A stretch of DNA of 5,214 nucleotides from Candidatus Zixiibacteriota bacterium (GCA_024275215.1 JAJRZO010000452.1:1-5214); one strand, 5' to 3'; shown: positions 1 to 5,214, counted from the first letter of the stretch. The notes: generated by a model from the sequence alone, not told the origin. Translations and numbers: made by a program.

Positions 1-18
1 AATCCAGCCTATACGCGC

Positions 19-24
19 AAGGAG
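19..24 (+). promoter_or_regulatory. Shine-Dalgarno site of fumarase alpha gene
   Basis: AAGGAG lies 5 bases before the ATG at position 30. The reading frame of the alpha gene stays open to the left edge, so the frame alone does not fix the start. This near-perfect ribosome binding site, and the match of the following residues to the usual N-terminus of the family, decide for ATG 30. The promoter of the operon must lie to the left of the window. The first 18 bases could be the tail of an upstream gene but are too short to identify. Confidence 0.8.
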
Positions 25-29
25 TCAGT

Positions 30-872
30 ATGCGTGAAATTGATGTGAATGAGGTCATTCCAAAAGTGCGTCAAATGTGCATGGACGCAAACTATTTCCT
101 CGGCGATGATGTCAAATCCGCACTTGTGAACGCCGAGAAAAATGAAGAATCTCCGGTTGGCAAAGGCATTTTAAGTGACATAATAAAGAACTCCGAGATC
201 GCCCGCGACCAGCAGGTTCCCATGTGTCAGGATACGGGCTTCGCTGTCTTTTTCGTCGAGATCGGTCAGGACGTACATTTCACAGGCGGATCGATAACCG
301 ACGCCATCAACGAGGGGGTTCGTCAGGGTTATGCCGACGGTTATCTGCGCAAATCGATTCTCGGAGACCCGATCCAGCGAGTGAACACAAAGGACAACAC
401 ACCGGCAGTGATTCATTACGACATCGTCCCGGGTAATAAAGTAAAAATCATCTTCGCAGCGAAAGGCGGCGGCTCAGAGAATATGAGCGAAATCAGGATG
501 ATGAAACCATCCGATGGCGTCGAGGGTCTCAAAGATTTCGTCCTGGATCGTGTCAGACGCTCCGGCGGCAACCCATGCCCGCCGATCATTGTAGGAATAG
601 GCGTCGGCGGAACATTCGAGAAATGCGCTCAAATCGCCAAGAAATCCCTTCTTCGTGAAATTGGATCGAAACACCCTGATCCGTACTATGCAGCCCTCGA
701 GGCGGAGCTTCTCGAAAAGGTCAACAAAATCGGCATCGGTCCGCAGGGACTCGGCGGTCGTACGACTGCTCTGGCGGTATTCATCGAAGCGCATCCGTGC
801 CACATAGCCAGCTTTCCGGTTGCGGTTAATATCCAGTGCCACGCTGCCAGACACAAAGAAGTCATCATCTGA
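30..872 (+). CDS. Fumarate hydratase class I, alpha subunit (Fe-S hydro-lyase / TtdA family)
   Basis: This is the N-terminal (Fe-S cluster) half of a two-subunit class I fumarase, a cytoplasmic TCA-cycle enzyme that reversibly hydrates fumarate to L-malate using a labile [4Fe-4S] cluster. At 280 residues it has the usual length of a stand-alone alpha subunit. The three cysteines at the positions of the cluster ligands in class I fumarases are visible: Cys66 in MCQDTG, Cys183 in NPCPP, and Cys270 in the segment ASFPVAVNIQCHAARH. Other family signatures are KGGGSENMS (about 145-153) and the glycine-rich GIGVGGT (189-195). The beta subunit follows directly, completing the enzyme. L-tartrate dehydratase (TtdAB) shares the same architecture, and the substrate cannot be fixed from sequence by eye. 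Fumarase is the more likely role because it is a central-metabolism enzyme and no tartrate genes are present. Like other class I enzymes it should be sensitive to oxygen and superoxide. Confidence 0.93.
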   Translation: MREIDVNEVIPKVRQMCMDANYFLGDDVKSALVNAEKNEESPVGKGILSDIIKNSEIARDQQVPMCQDTGFAVFFVEIGQDVHFTGGSITDAINEGVRQGYADGYLRKSILGDPIQRVNTKDNTPAVIHYDIVPGNKVKIIFAAKGGGSENMSEIRMMKPSDGVEGLKDFVLDRVRRSGGNPCPPIIVGIGVGGTFEKCAQIAKKSLLREIGSKHPDPYYAALEAELLEKVNKIGIGPQGLGGRTTALAVFIEAHPCHIASFPVAVNIQCHAARHKEVII

Positions 873-885
873 TCGGAGATATATG

Positions 886-1446
886 ATGTCGGAAGAAAAA
901 ATCAAAATCACTACGCCGCTGACCGATGATGTCGTCAGGAAGCTCAAGATCGGTACGCAGGTGCTTATCAGCGGCACAATTTACACTGGCCGCGATGCGG
1001 CTCATAAGAAAATGACCGATGCACTCGGCAAAGGTGAGCCTCTCCCCTTCGATCCGAAGGGTCAGATAATCTACTTTGTCGGACCTGCTCCTGCGAAACC
1101 CGGAAAGCCGATTGGCTCCGCCGGACCGACAACATCGTATCGGATGAATGCCTATTCTCCCGCAATGCTCGATGCAGGTTTGAAAGGCATGATCGGCAAG
1201 GGTCAAATGTCCGAAGAAGTGCGCGACAAACTGAAAGAGCATATCGCGTGCTACTTCCTCGCCATCGGTGGTGCAGGAGCGCTGATTGCGAAATCGATCA
1301 AAGAAGCTGAGATCATCGCATACGATGATCTCGGTCCCGAAGCTGTGCGCAAATTGACTGTTGAGGACTTCCCTGCAATCGTGACATTCGATTGTTACGG
1401 CGGCAATCTTTTTGAGGAAGGCGTCAGGCAGTACAGCAGAGAGTAA
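886..1446 (+). CDS. Fumarate hydratase class I, beta subunit (Fe-S hydro-lyase / TtdB family)
   Basis: This is the C-terminal-domain partner of the preceding alpha subunit. Together they correspond to the single-chain FumA/FumB of E. coli. Family signatures are SGTIYTGRDAAHKKM (29-43), GSAGPTTSYRMNAY (77-90), the IGKGQMS turn (103-109), AIGGAGALIAKSI (126-138) and the closing AYDDLGPEAVRKLTVEDFPA (145-164). The length of 186 residues is normal. Two ATG codons stand in tandem (883 and 886). The second is preferred because GGAG at 875-878 lies 7 bases before it and only 4 before the first, and the two choices differ by one Met. The frame runs further upstream into the alpha gene (to 820), but that part is only overlap and carries no family sequence. 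The gap to the alpha stop is 13 bases, so the two genes are one transcript with balanced translation. The tartrate dehydratase alternative applies as for alpha. Confidence 0.92.
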   Translation: MSEEKIKITTPLTDDVVRKLKIGTQVLISGTIYTGRDAAHKKMTDALGKGEPLPFDPKGQIIYFVGPAPAKPGKPIGSAGPTTSYRMNAYSPAMLDAGLKGMIGKGQMSEEVRDKLKEHIACYFLAIGGAGALIAKSIKEAEIIAYDDLGPEAVRKLTVEDFPAIVTFDCYGGNLFEEGVRQYSRE

Positions 1447-1472
1447 TCGCTGAAACAAAAATCATCAAATTC

Positions 1473-1508
1473 AAGTCCGCTCTGATTGGGTGGACTTTCT
1501 TCTTTGAT
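1473..1508 (+). terminator. Probable rho-independent terminator of the fumarase operon
   Basis: AAGTCC (1473-1478) pairs with GGACTT (1492-1497). Three further inner pairs (two of them G-T) shorten the loop to 7 bases, giving a 9-bp stem. The tail TTTCTTCTTTG follows at once. It stands 26 bases after the beta-subunit stop and between convergent genes. The A-rich stretch on its left (1455-1470) reads as a T-rich tail on the other strand, so it may also stop nth transcription. The stem is only moderately GC-rich, so strength is uncertain. Confidence 0.6.
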
Positions 1509-1537
1509 AGAACTGCAGATGATAAAGCGGTTCAAGC

Positions 1538-2170
1538 TCACTCGGAGCTTGACGATTTAGCTCCCACTTTCGGGCAGAGCTTCTCCAGAAAGCAATTATC
1601 ACAATTCGGTTTTCGTGAGTCGCATACATTTCTGCCATGTGCTATCAGGAGATGTGAGATAATCGTCCAGTCGTCTTGAGGAGTGATTTTCATCAGGTCA
1701 CGCTCGACCTTCTTCGGGTCATTCGATTCCGACAGACCGAGCCGCCGAGACAATCGCCCGACATGCGTATCGACACAGATGCCCTCATTGATGTTGAAGG
1801 CATTTCCGAGCACGACATTGGCGGTCTTCCGCCCCACTCCCGGCAATCTCGTCATTTCGGCGATGGTTCGCGGAATCTCACCGCTAAAATCATCGACAAG
1901 CATCCTGCAGCATGCCTTGATATTCTTTGCCTTATTCTTGTACAGTCCCAACGGTTTGATGATCTTTTCGATGGATGTCAGATGCGCTTTTGCGAATGAT
2001 TCGGCATCCGGGAATCTCGAAAAAAGCTCAGGCGTCACCCGATTGACCGATTTATCAGTTGCCTGTGCCGAAAGAATCGTTGAAATGAGCAATGTGAATG
2101 GCGATCTGTGCTTCAGCGTACAACACGCTTCGGGATAGTGCTTCTTCAACAATTTGAGAATCTTGTCCAT
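1538..2170 (-). CDS. nth: Endonuclease III (DNA glycosylase / AP lyase)
   Basis: This is a base-excision-repair enzyme that removes oxidised pyrimidines and cleaves the abasic strand by beta-elimination. At 210 residues it is the same size as E. coli Nth (211). Visible features are the LSAQATD segment (33-39), the helix-hairpin-helix LPGVGRKTANVV (109-120) with the catalytic Lys115, the catalytic Asp134 in VDTHVGRLSRRLG, and the C-terminal [4Fe-4S] loop C-x6-C-x2-C-x5-C at Cys183, Cys190, Cys193 and Cys199. MutY-specific C-terminal sequence is absent. The start at 2170 is secure: the next upstream in-frame codons hold no ATG, GTG or TTG before a stop at 2200-2198. No Shine-Dalgarno sequence is seen at a usable distance, and a promoter-like pair sits just upstream, so the message may be leaderless. 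The tail ends in a run of serines (KSSSSE) over a palindrome. The gene is single, convergent with the fumarase operon and separated from the exporter operon by its own promoter region. Confidence 0.97.
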   Translation of the reverse strand: MDKILKLLKKHYPEACCTLKHRSPFTLLISTILSAQATDKSVNRVTPELFSRFPDAESFAKAHLTSIEKIIKPLGLYKNKAKNIKACCRMLVDDFSGEIPRTIAEMTRLPGVGRKTANVVLGNAFNINEGICVDTHVGRLSRRLGLSESNDPKKVERDLMKITPQDDWTIISHLLIAHGRNVCDSRKPNCDNCFLEKLCPKVGAKSSSSE

Positions 2171-2212
2171 GAAAGTATATAACCGAGCAGACCTTAGTTA
2201 TCAAGCCGAATC
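2154..2212. repeat. 59-bp imperfect direct repeat, copy A (covers nth promoter and start)
   Basis: This segment aligns without gaps to 2256-2314 at a period of 102 bases, with 45 of 59 positions identical. Ten of the 14 differences are transitions, as expected of an old duplication. The last 17 bases (2196-2212, AGTTATCAAGCCGAATC) are identical in both copies, and so is the 11-base block at 2159-2169. Copy A contains the first five codons of nth, its ATG, and the candidate promoter. Confidence 0.85.
2176..2204 (-). promoter_or_regulatory. Candidate sigma70-type promoter of nth, placed for a leaderless mRNA
   Basis: On the - strand TTGATA (2204-2199, 5 of 6 bases of the -35 consensus) is followed after exactly 17 bases by TATATA (2181-2176, 4 of 6 of the -10 consensus). 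A start of transcription 6-7 bases further would fall at 2170-2169, on the ATG of nth. This fits the absence of a ribosome binding site. The -35 part lies inside the 17-base repeat at 2196-2212. The call rests on spacing and consensus only. Confidence 0.45.
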
Positions 2213-2269
2213 GACAAGATTTCTCACGTCTCAAGGAGACGTGAGCTACGGGAAATTGAAAATCTTGTC
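2213..2269. repeat. Nested palindrome between the two direct repeats (REP/MITE-like)
   Basis: There are two perfect inverted repeats, one inside the other. The inner arms of 10 bases, CTCACGTCTC (2223-2232) and GAGACGTGAG (2236-2245), are separated by only 3 bases. The outer arms of 10 bases, GACAAGATTT (2213-2222) and AAATCTTGTC (2260-2269), bound the whole 57-base unit. The outer right arm is also part of direct repeat copy B and matches codons 2-5 of nth. The inner stem is strong and has no T-run on either side, so it is not a standard terminator. The form resembles small non-coding dispersed repeats. No target-site duplication is visible at its ends. Confidence 0.75.
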
Positions 2270-2314
2270 CACGCAGATGTACAATCAGGCAGGCAGGAGT
2301 TATCAAGCCGAATC
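2256..2314. repeat. 59-bp imperfect direct repeat, copy B (decayed copy of nth promoter and start)
   Basis: This is the partner of 2154-2212. On the - strand it carries the same TTGATA and, 17 bases on, TGTACA in place of TATATA. It then has GTGGACAAGATT in place of the nth start ATGGACAAGATT. The copied frame stops after eight codons (GTG 2272 to TAG 2246). It therefore looks like a non-functional remnant of the 5' end of nth, or else like the source motif from which copy A was adapted. Confidence 0.8.
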
Positions 2315-2324
2315 ATACAGGTAG

Positions 2325-2348
2325 CACAGGAGTGCCCCCACTCCCGCG
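2325..2348. repeat. Palindrome with a four-base C/G loop
   Basis: GGAGTG (2329-2334) and CACTCC (2339-2344) form a perfect 6-bp stem around CCCC. In RNA read from the - strand the stem grows to 10 bp through G-U pairs, ending at 2325 and 2348, with a GGGG loop. It lies 10 bases after the second copy of the 17-base repeat, just as the nested palindrome follows the first copy. No T-run follows it, so a terminator role is doubtful. Confidence 0.55.
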
Positions 2349-2361
2349 AAAAACATCTTTT

Positions 2362-2402
2362 CACAAACAATAAGCGGTCGGGAAAATAAATTTCACGACC
2401 GC
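2362..2402 (-). terminator. Probable rho-independent terminator of the gldF-gldG-DUF4340 operon
   Basis: Read on the - strand, GCGGTCG (2402-2396) pairs with CGACCGC (2380-2374). After one mismatch the stem continues with GAAA/TTTC around a 5-base loop. The T-rich stretch CTTATTGTTTG follows the stem (about 2372-2362). The hairpin starts 58 bases after the stop of the DUF4340 gene, the right place to end the exporter transcript and insulate nth from it. Confidence 0.65.
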
Positions 2403-2460
2403 CTGATAAGAGGGCTGTGTATGAAGGGCTGATACTTGATAATCAATGGGGATCAATCTG

Positions 2461-3399
2461 TCAACCGTTTTTTTCTTTTGCGACAAGATTCTCATACGGT
2501 TTAGAGATGCTTTCTACAACAGACCTATACAGGACATAGACAGTCTCCTTTCCAACAACCCGAGCATAACGTCGATTGCTATCCCCTGATGCAGCAGCGA
2601 CTTCCAATTGCTGACTTGAACCATCACTTAATAGAATCGTAGCGGAGTAGTCTTTCTTGTCGAAGTCGTACCTTGTGGAATCGGCAGGACGAGCAAAATC
2701 GCTTGCTTTCAATTGGCAGAGCTTTCTCAGCAGCGAATTCGCCTCATCCTGATTTGCCTTTGAAGATTTGTCAAACGGCGGTTTTGAAATCCTCCAGATA
2801 CTGTCAGCAAGCTCAAGAGTATAGTGTTCCTCGCCGAACATACACTCGATCGCCTTGACATCAGCAGTATTGATGTCGAAAATCGTCTTATCTCTCCAGT
2901 CATTGGGAGTACGGTTGACCATATGTGTCAGCATTCCCCTGGCAAGATAGACATCATTTTCATCGGAACGCCGCACATAGGTATTCCTGAAATCGCCCGA
3001 CATCTTGCCAATAAACAGAGACGCCAGCATGTTATCACCAGTATACAGTTCTAATTTCGTACCGGTAAGCGTATCCACCTGAAATTTGATCTGATTCGCA
3101 GGATTATCAGAAATGACATCACCAGCTCTCAGGTTACCTATTGTCTCGACAAGATTCTTCACAGCCCTCTTATCTGCCGGATGAGATTCACCGTTTGAGA
3201 CAAGCCAGTTATCGCCGACCCTGTTCAGGGTCACTTGCGACCCGAGTTTCCGGATCACGATTTTGTCAACCGCAGATGTGTCAATCCCGAGGAAATTATC
3301 GACATACTTCGGTGATGAAATCGAGGAATCGTGCTTCTGCACGAGAAACCAGACAATCAGAAGAACAACAAGTATGACTACAGGCCAGAACTTTTTCAT
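2461..3399 (-). CDS. DUF4340 domain-containing protein, membrane-anchored, exporter-associated
   Basis: This 312-residue protein has one N-terminal membrane segment (about residues 4-20, hydrophobic VVILVVLLIVWFLV after MKKFW) and a large soluble part expected outside the cytoplasm. The soluble part has the repeated beta-rich pattern of DUF4340: a section on backbone contact with the anchor (VDKIVIRKLGSQVTLNR), FIGKMSGDFRNTYVR followed by DVYLARG (129-155), DWRDKTIFDIN (167-177) and IWRISKPP (201-208). The function of the family is unknown. It is known mainly as the last gene after gldF/gldG-like genes, where it is thought to serve the same exporter. The ATG at 3399 shares one base with the gldG stop (TGATG), which implies translational coupling. 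A longer GTG start at 3438 would add 13 polar residues before the signal anchor and overlap gldG by 40 bases, so it is not preferred. No lipobox cysteine is seen. Confidence 0.85.
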   Translation of the reverse strand: MKKFWPVVILVVLLIVWFLVQKHDSSISSPKYVDNFLGIDTSAVDKIVIRKLGSQVTLNRVGDNWLVSNGESHPADKRAVKNLVETIGNLRAGDVISDNPANQIKFQVDTLTGTKLELYTGDNMLASLFIGKMSGDFRNTYVRRSDENDVYLARGMLTHMVNRTPNDWRDKTIFDINTADVKAIECMFGEEHYTLELADSIWRISKPPFDKSSKANQDEANSLLRKLCQLKASDFARPADSTRYDFDKKDYSATILLSDGSSQQLEVAAASGDSNRRYARVVGKETVYVLYRSVVESISKPYENLVAKEKNG

Positions 3400-4997
3400 C
3401 AGACAAGTCTCTTCTTGTTGGATCGTCGCATCCGCCACCTTGTAAGTCCATACAGGAGCACGACAATCGGCATTCCGACGATATTGAAATACTTCGTGAA
3501 TGCTTTGACCCCGCCGGAAACATCATCAAGCGGACGCTCGGCCACACTCTTGGAACGTATCGAAATAAGCCCTTCATCCTGCGAAAGCCAGTCCACTATA
3601 TTCATAAAGAATACCAAATTGTTCTTGGATGCCAGATAGCTATCCTTCACGAGATCACCATCCCCCATTACGACCATTCGAGTATTCACCGACCTCTTCG
3701 GCGATGGCAAAGAATCCATAATAAAGCTGGAATCACTGGAATCACTACCAGTGTATTCCGGTATTGGTTTGTCAGCAAAATAGCCTGGGAATTCGCCTCT
3801 CAGTACGGCAGCCAACGGAATACTCTGTCGATCAAAATCACTTCGTCTGAAATCCCGGTATGGATTAAGATCAAATCCGGCAGTCTCAGTACGGCTCAAC
3901 TCTGAAGTCCATGCGAATACTTCCCTGCTGACACTGTCGGGAACCTGAACAGTCGTGTCAAGCGAACTCGCAAATGTAAACACAATGCCATCGAGTCCCT
4001 TCACGATTATGTTCCCTTCATCCAGGTTGGTCACCAGTGGGAAATACCTGAAATCGACCATGTTCTTAACTCTGAAAAAACCGGTCTGTTGCTGAACACC
4101 GATTCTGGAACATCTTGCATCAAGAACAATGTCATCATTGACACCGATTCCATAATTCTTCAGGAAGTCGTCGAGACCTGTTTCGACTTTCTTACAGTTG
4201 TTATTCTGAATGTCACAGTCGTACTTGTCGAGAAATACTCCCAGCTTGCCGCCCTGCATAACATACTTGTCGAGAACATACAATTCCCAGTCGGAATACG
4301 GGCTGCGCGGCGACAGAATCAGGACAGCATCAAACGATGCGGGAATTTCCTTTATGTCAGAAAGAGTGATCGGCTCAATAGTATATTCGCGGGATAGCGC
4401 TCCGTTGAGATTTTTCAAATCCTGCTGAAGATCAGCCTCACCATGCCCTGTGACGAACGCGATCCTCGGCATCGATGCGCTCGTGACCTTGCGGACAGCG
4501 CGAGAGATTTCATACTCAAGACCATCGGTTGATTGCAGAACCGGCAGGACTTCTGTCTTATCACCATGCAGGAATACGATTCCCATGTATACTTTCTTGA
4601 TTTCGAGGCGGTCACTCTCATAGGCATTAACCTGAACAGGTGGAATCCTGTATGACTGAGCCTCATCTTCAGCGCCCTCTTCTGCCGGATCGATGAACTC
4701 AAACTCGAACTTGCCGCCCGAATACGCACGATAATCAGCAAGCTGATCTTTCAAATAACGTGCATTCTGATTGTACGGCGGTGGAAGGTCTTTGGTGAAA
4801 AAACATTTTACAAGAACACGATCTGAAAGATTTTTCATCAGATTTTTGGATGCATTTGAAAGCGAATATATTCCGCTATCCGTCAGATCGACACGCGCAA
4901 ACAAGTTGATCGAAATAAGATTCAACACCAACAGTATAGCCAGCACTATTATCACCGAAGTGACAGGACTCGAATCTTTACGTTTTCCTGAAGCCAT
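3399..4997 (-). CDS. gldG: GldG-family ABC transporter auxiliary protein
   Basis: This 532-residue protein has a membrane segment near each end (about 13-33 and 502-518, the latter followed by the basic tail RWRMRRSNKKR) and a large extracytoplasmic domain between them, the layout of GldG and related ABC-transporter auxiliary proteins. Family landmarks are ARVDLTDSGIYSLSNASKNL (34-53), KCFFTKDLPPPYN (64-76), FVTGHGEADL (181-190), YVMQGGKLGVFLD (245-257), VVMGDGDLV (442-450) and VDWLSQDEGLISIRSKS (468-484). There is no Walker motif, so it is not the ATPase. Its start follows the gldF stop by one base, with GGAAG 4 bases and GAGGAAG 10 bases before the ATG. GldG was named for gliding in Flavobacterium, but homologues are common in non-gliding bacteria, so gliding is not implied. 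The substrate is unknown. A tandem 9-base repeat gives Ser-Asp-Ser twice at residues 418-423. Confidence 0.9.
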   Translation of the reverse strand: MASGKRKDSSPVTSVIIVLAILLVLNLISINLFARVDLTDSGIYSLSNASKNLMKNLSDRVLVKCFFTKDLPPPYNQNARYLKDQLADYRAYSGGKFEFEFIDPAEEGAEDEAQSYRIPPVQVNAYESDRLEIKKVYMGIVFLHGDKTEVLPVLQSTDGLEYEISRAVRKVTSASMPRIAFVTGHGEADLQQDLKNLNGALSREYTIEPITLSDIKEIPASFDAVLILSPRSPYSDWELYVLDKYVMQGGKLGVFLDKYDCDIQNNNCKKVETGLDDFLKNYGIGVNDDIVLDARCSRIGVQQQTGFFRVKNMVDFRYFPLVTNLDEGNIIVKGLDGIVFTFASSLDTTVQVPDSVSREVFAWTSELSRTETAGFDLNPYRDFRRSDFDRQSIPLAAVLRGEFPGYFADKPIPEYTGSDSSDSSFIMDSLPSPKRSVNTRMVVMGDGDLVKDSYLASKNNLVFFMNIVDWLSQDEGLISIRSKSVAERPLDDVSGGVKAFTKYFNIVGMPIVVLLYGLTRWRMRRSNKKRLV

Positions 4998-4998
4998 T

Positions 4999-5214
4999 CT
5001 ACTTCCACTTCCTCATTTCAAGCGATTTCACTGTCAGGAACAGGAACAGAAAAATCAACGAGAAATAGTATATTATATCACGGCTGTCTATCACACCACG
5101 CGCGATATTCTCGAAGTGATAATCTGTCGAGAGGAATTCGAAGATGGTCGCAAGATAGCTCGGCATGAATATCACAATCTTATCCATCAGGAACAGAACA
5201 AATATTATCACGAA
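4999..5214 (-). CDS. gldF: GldF-like ABC-2 permease, C-terminal fragment (cut by window edge)
   Basis: Only the last 71 residues are in the window, and the frame is open through the right edge, so this is a truncated view and not a broken gene. The fragment has two hydrophobic stretches: the start (FVIIFVLFLMDKIVIFMPSYL) and the final membrane helix YYFSLIFLFLFLTV. Between them is the characteristic loop FEFLSTDYHFENIARGVIDS (residues 25-44), followed by RDII. A similar phrase (LS..YHFE...RGVID.RD) closes GldF-type permeases of the ABC-2 membrane family. The protein forms the membrane channel, with GldG as its extracytoplasmic partner. The cytoplasmic ATPase gene is expected further upstream, outside the window. 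A GTG at 5211 exists but is an internal valine, not a start. Confidence 0.88.
   Translation of the reverse strand, partial: FVIIFVLFLMDKIVIFMPSYLATIFEFLSTDYHFENIARGVIDSRDIIYYFSLIFLFLFLTVKSLEMRKWK
5002..5014 (-). promoter_or_regulatory. Shine-Dalgarno sites of gldG inside the end of gldF
   Basis: On the - strand the last codons of gldF contain GAGGAAG and, shortly after, GGAAG. They lie 10 and 4 bases before the gldG ATG. Either can bind the ribosome, and a ribosome ending on gldF would be placed to restart on gldG. Confidence 0.6.

Larger units (their letters stand above)
2171..2460. other. Gene-free region between the exporter operon and nth
   Basis: These 290 bases hold no credible gene. 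The open frame on the - strand from about 2306 into nth is out of frame with nth, and its apparent internal similarity only reflects the 102-base repeat, whose period is a multiple of three. Contents from right to left are an unstructured stretch after the DUF4340 stop, the terminator hairpin, the C/G-loop palindrome, repeat copy B, the nested palindrome, and repeat copy A with the nth promoter. Confidence 0.8.

Noticed and set aside
820..885. Earlier ATG (820) for the fumarase beta gene
   Set aside because: The extra 22 residues overlap the end of the alpha gene, do not look like the family, and lack a ribosome binding site. GGAG at 875-878 supports ATG 886.
474..1458. Long open frames opposite the fumarase genes on the - strand
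   Set aside because: They are shadows of strongly conserved genes on the + strand, with no family motifs and no ribosome binding sites.
30..2170. Fumarase and endonuclease III as a linked oxidative-stress module because both carry [4Fe-4S] clusters
   Set aside because: The genes are convergent with separate control and a terminator between them. Sharing a common cofactor is not evidence of joint function.
2055..2306. Open frame on the - strand with internally repeated sequence, running from the intergenic region into nth
   Set aside because: It overlaps nth in another frame. Its internal similarity is explained by the 102-base direct repeat, whose length is divisible by three. It has no recognisable protein features.
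2154..2314. Possible short CRISPR-like array
   Set aside because: There are only two diverged copies, the spacing contains a palindrome and not a unique spacer, and no cas genes are in sight.
3400..3438. Longer DUF4340 protein starting at GTG 3438
   Set aside because: It would put 13 polar residues before a clean membrane anchor and overlap gldG by 40 bases. The TGATG junction at 3401-3397 gives a normal coupled start.
3399..5214. Evidence for gliding motility
   Set aside because: Homologues of GldF and GldG occur widely in bacteria that do not glide, and none of the other motility genes (sprA, gldK-N types) are in the window.

Overview
The window is an ordinary bacterial chromosomal segment of roughly balanced base composition, with three transcription units. 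From left to right these are a two-gene class I fumarase operon on the + strand, a single endonuclease III gene on the - strand (convergent with the fumarase), and, further right on the - strand, the distal part of a GldF/GldG-type ABC exporter operon that ends in a DUF4340 gene. No mobile element gene, CRISPR array, tRNA or rRNA was seen.

Region 1 (about 1-1500): a Shine-Dalgarno-led gene for the alpha (Fe-S) part and, 13 bases after its stop, a gene for the beta part of an oxygen-sensitive [4Fe-4S] fumarate hydratase (TCA cycle, fumarate to L-malate). A hairpin with a T-rich tail closes the unit. Region 2 (1538-2170, - strand): full-length nth, a base-excision-repair DNA glycosylase/AP lyase with all its hallmark residues. 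Region 3 (2171-2460): a gene-free stretch of 290 bases that is dense in structure. It holds a probable nth promoter placed so close to the ATG that the mRNA should be leaderless, a diverged 59-bp duplication (period 102 bp) that copies this promoter and the start of nth, two strong palindromes, and a terminator-like hairpin for the operon to its right. Region 4 (2461-5214, - strand): the C-terminal end of a GldF-like ABC-2 permease (cut by the window edge), then gldG and a DUF4340 gene, packed with a 1-base gap and a 1-base overlap. This indicates one co-translated membrane complex. The ATPase (GldA-like) is expected upstream, beyond the right edge.

Organism: two-subunit class I fumarase together with a GldF-GldG-DUF4340 cluster occurs in several Gram-negative-type lineages outside Bacteroidetes. 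The dispersed-looking hairpin repeats suggest a less-studied phylum, perhaps of the FCB superphylum (Zixibacteria-like). This is a low-confidence impression, not a demonstrated assignment.

I did not find a new multi-gene system. The part most worth attention is the non-coding stretch 2150-2405, where a repeat carries a duplicated, partly decayed copy of the nth promoter and start codon around a nested palindrome.
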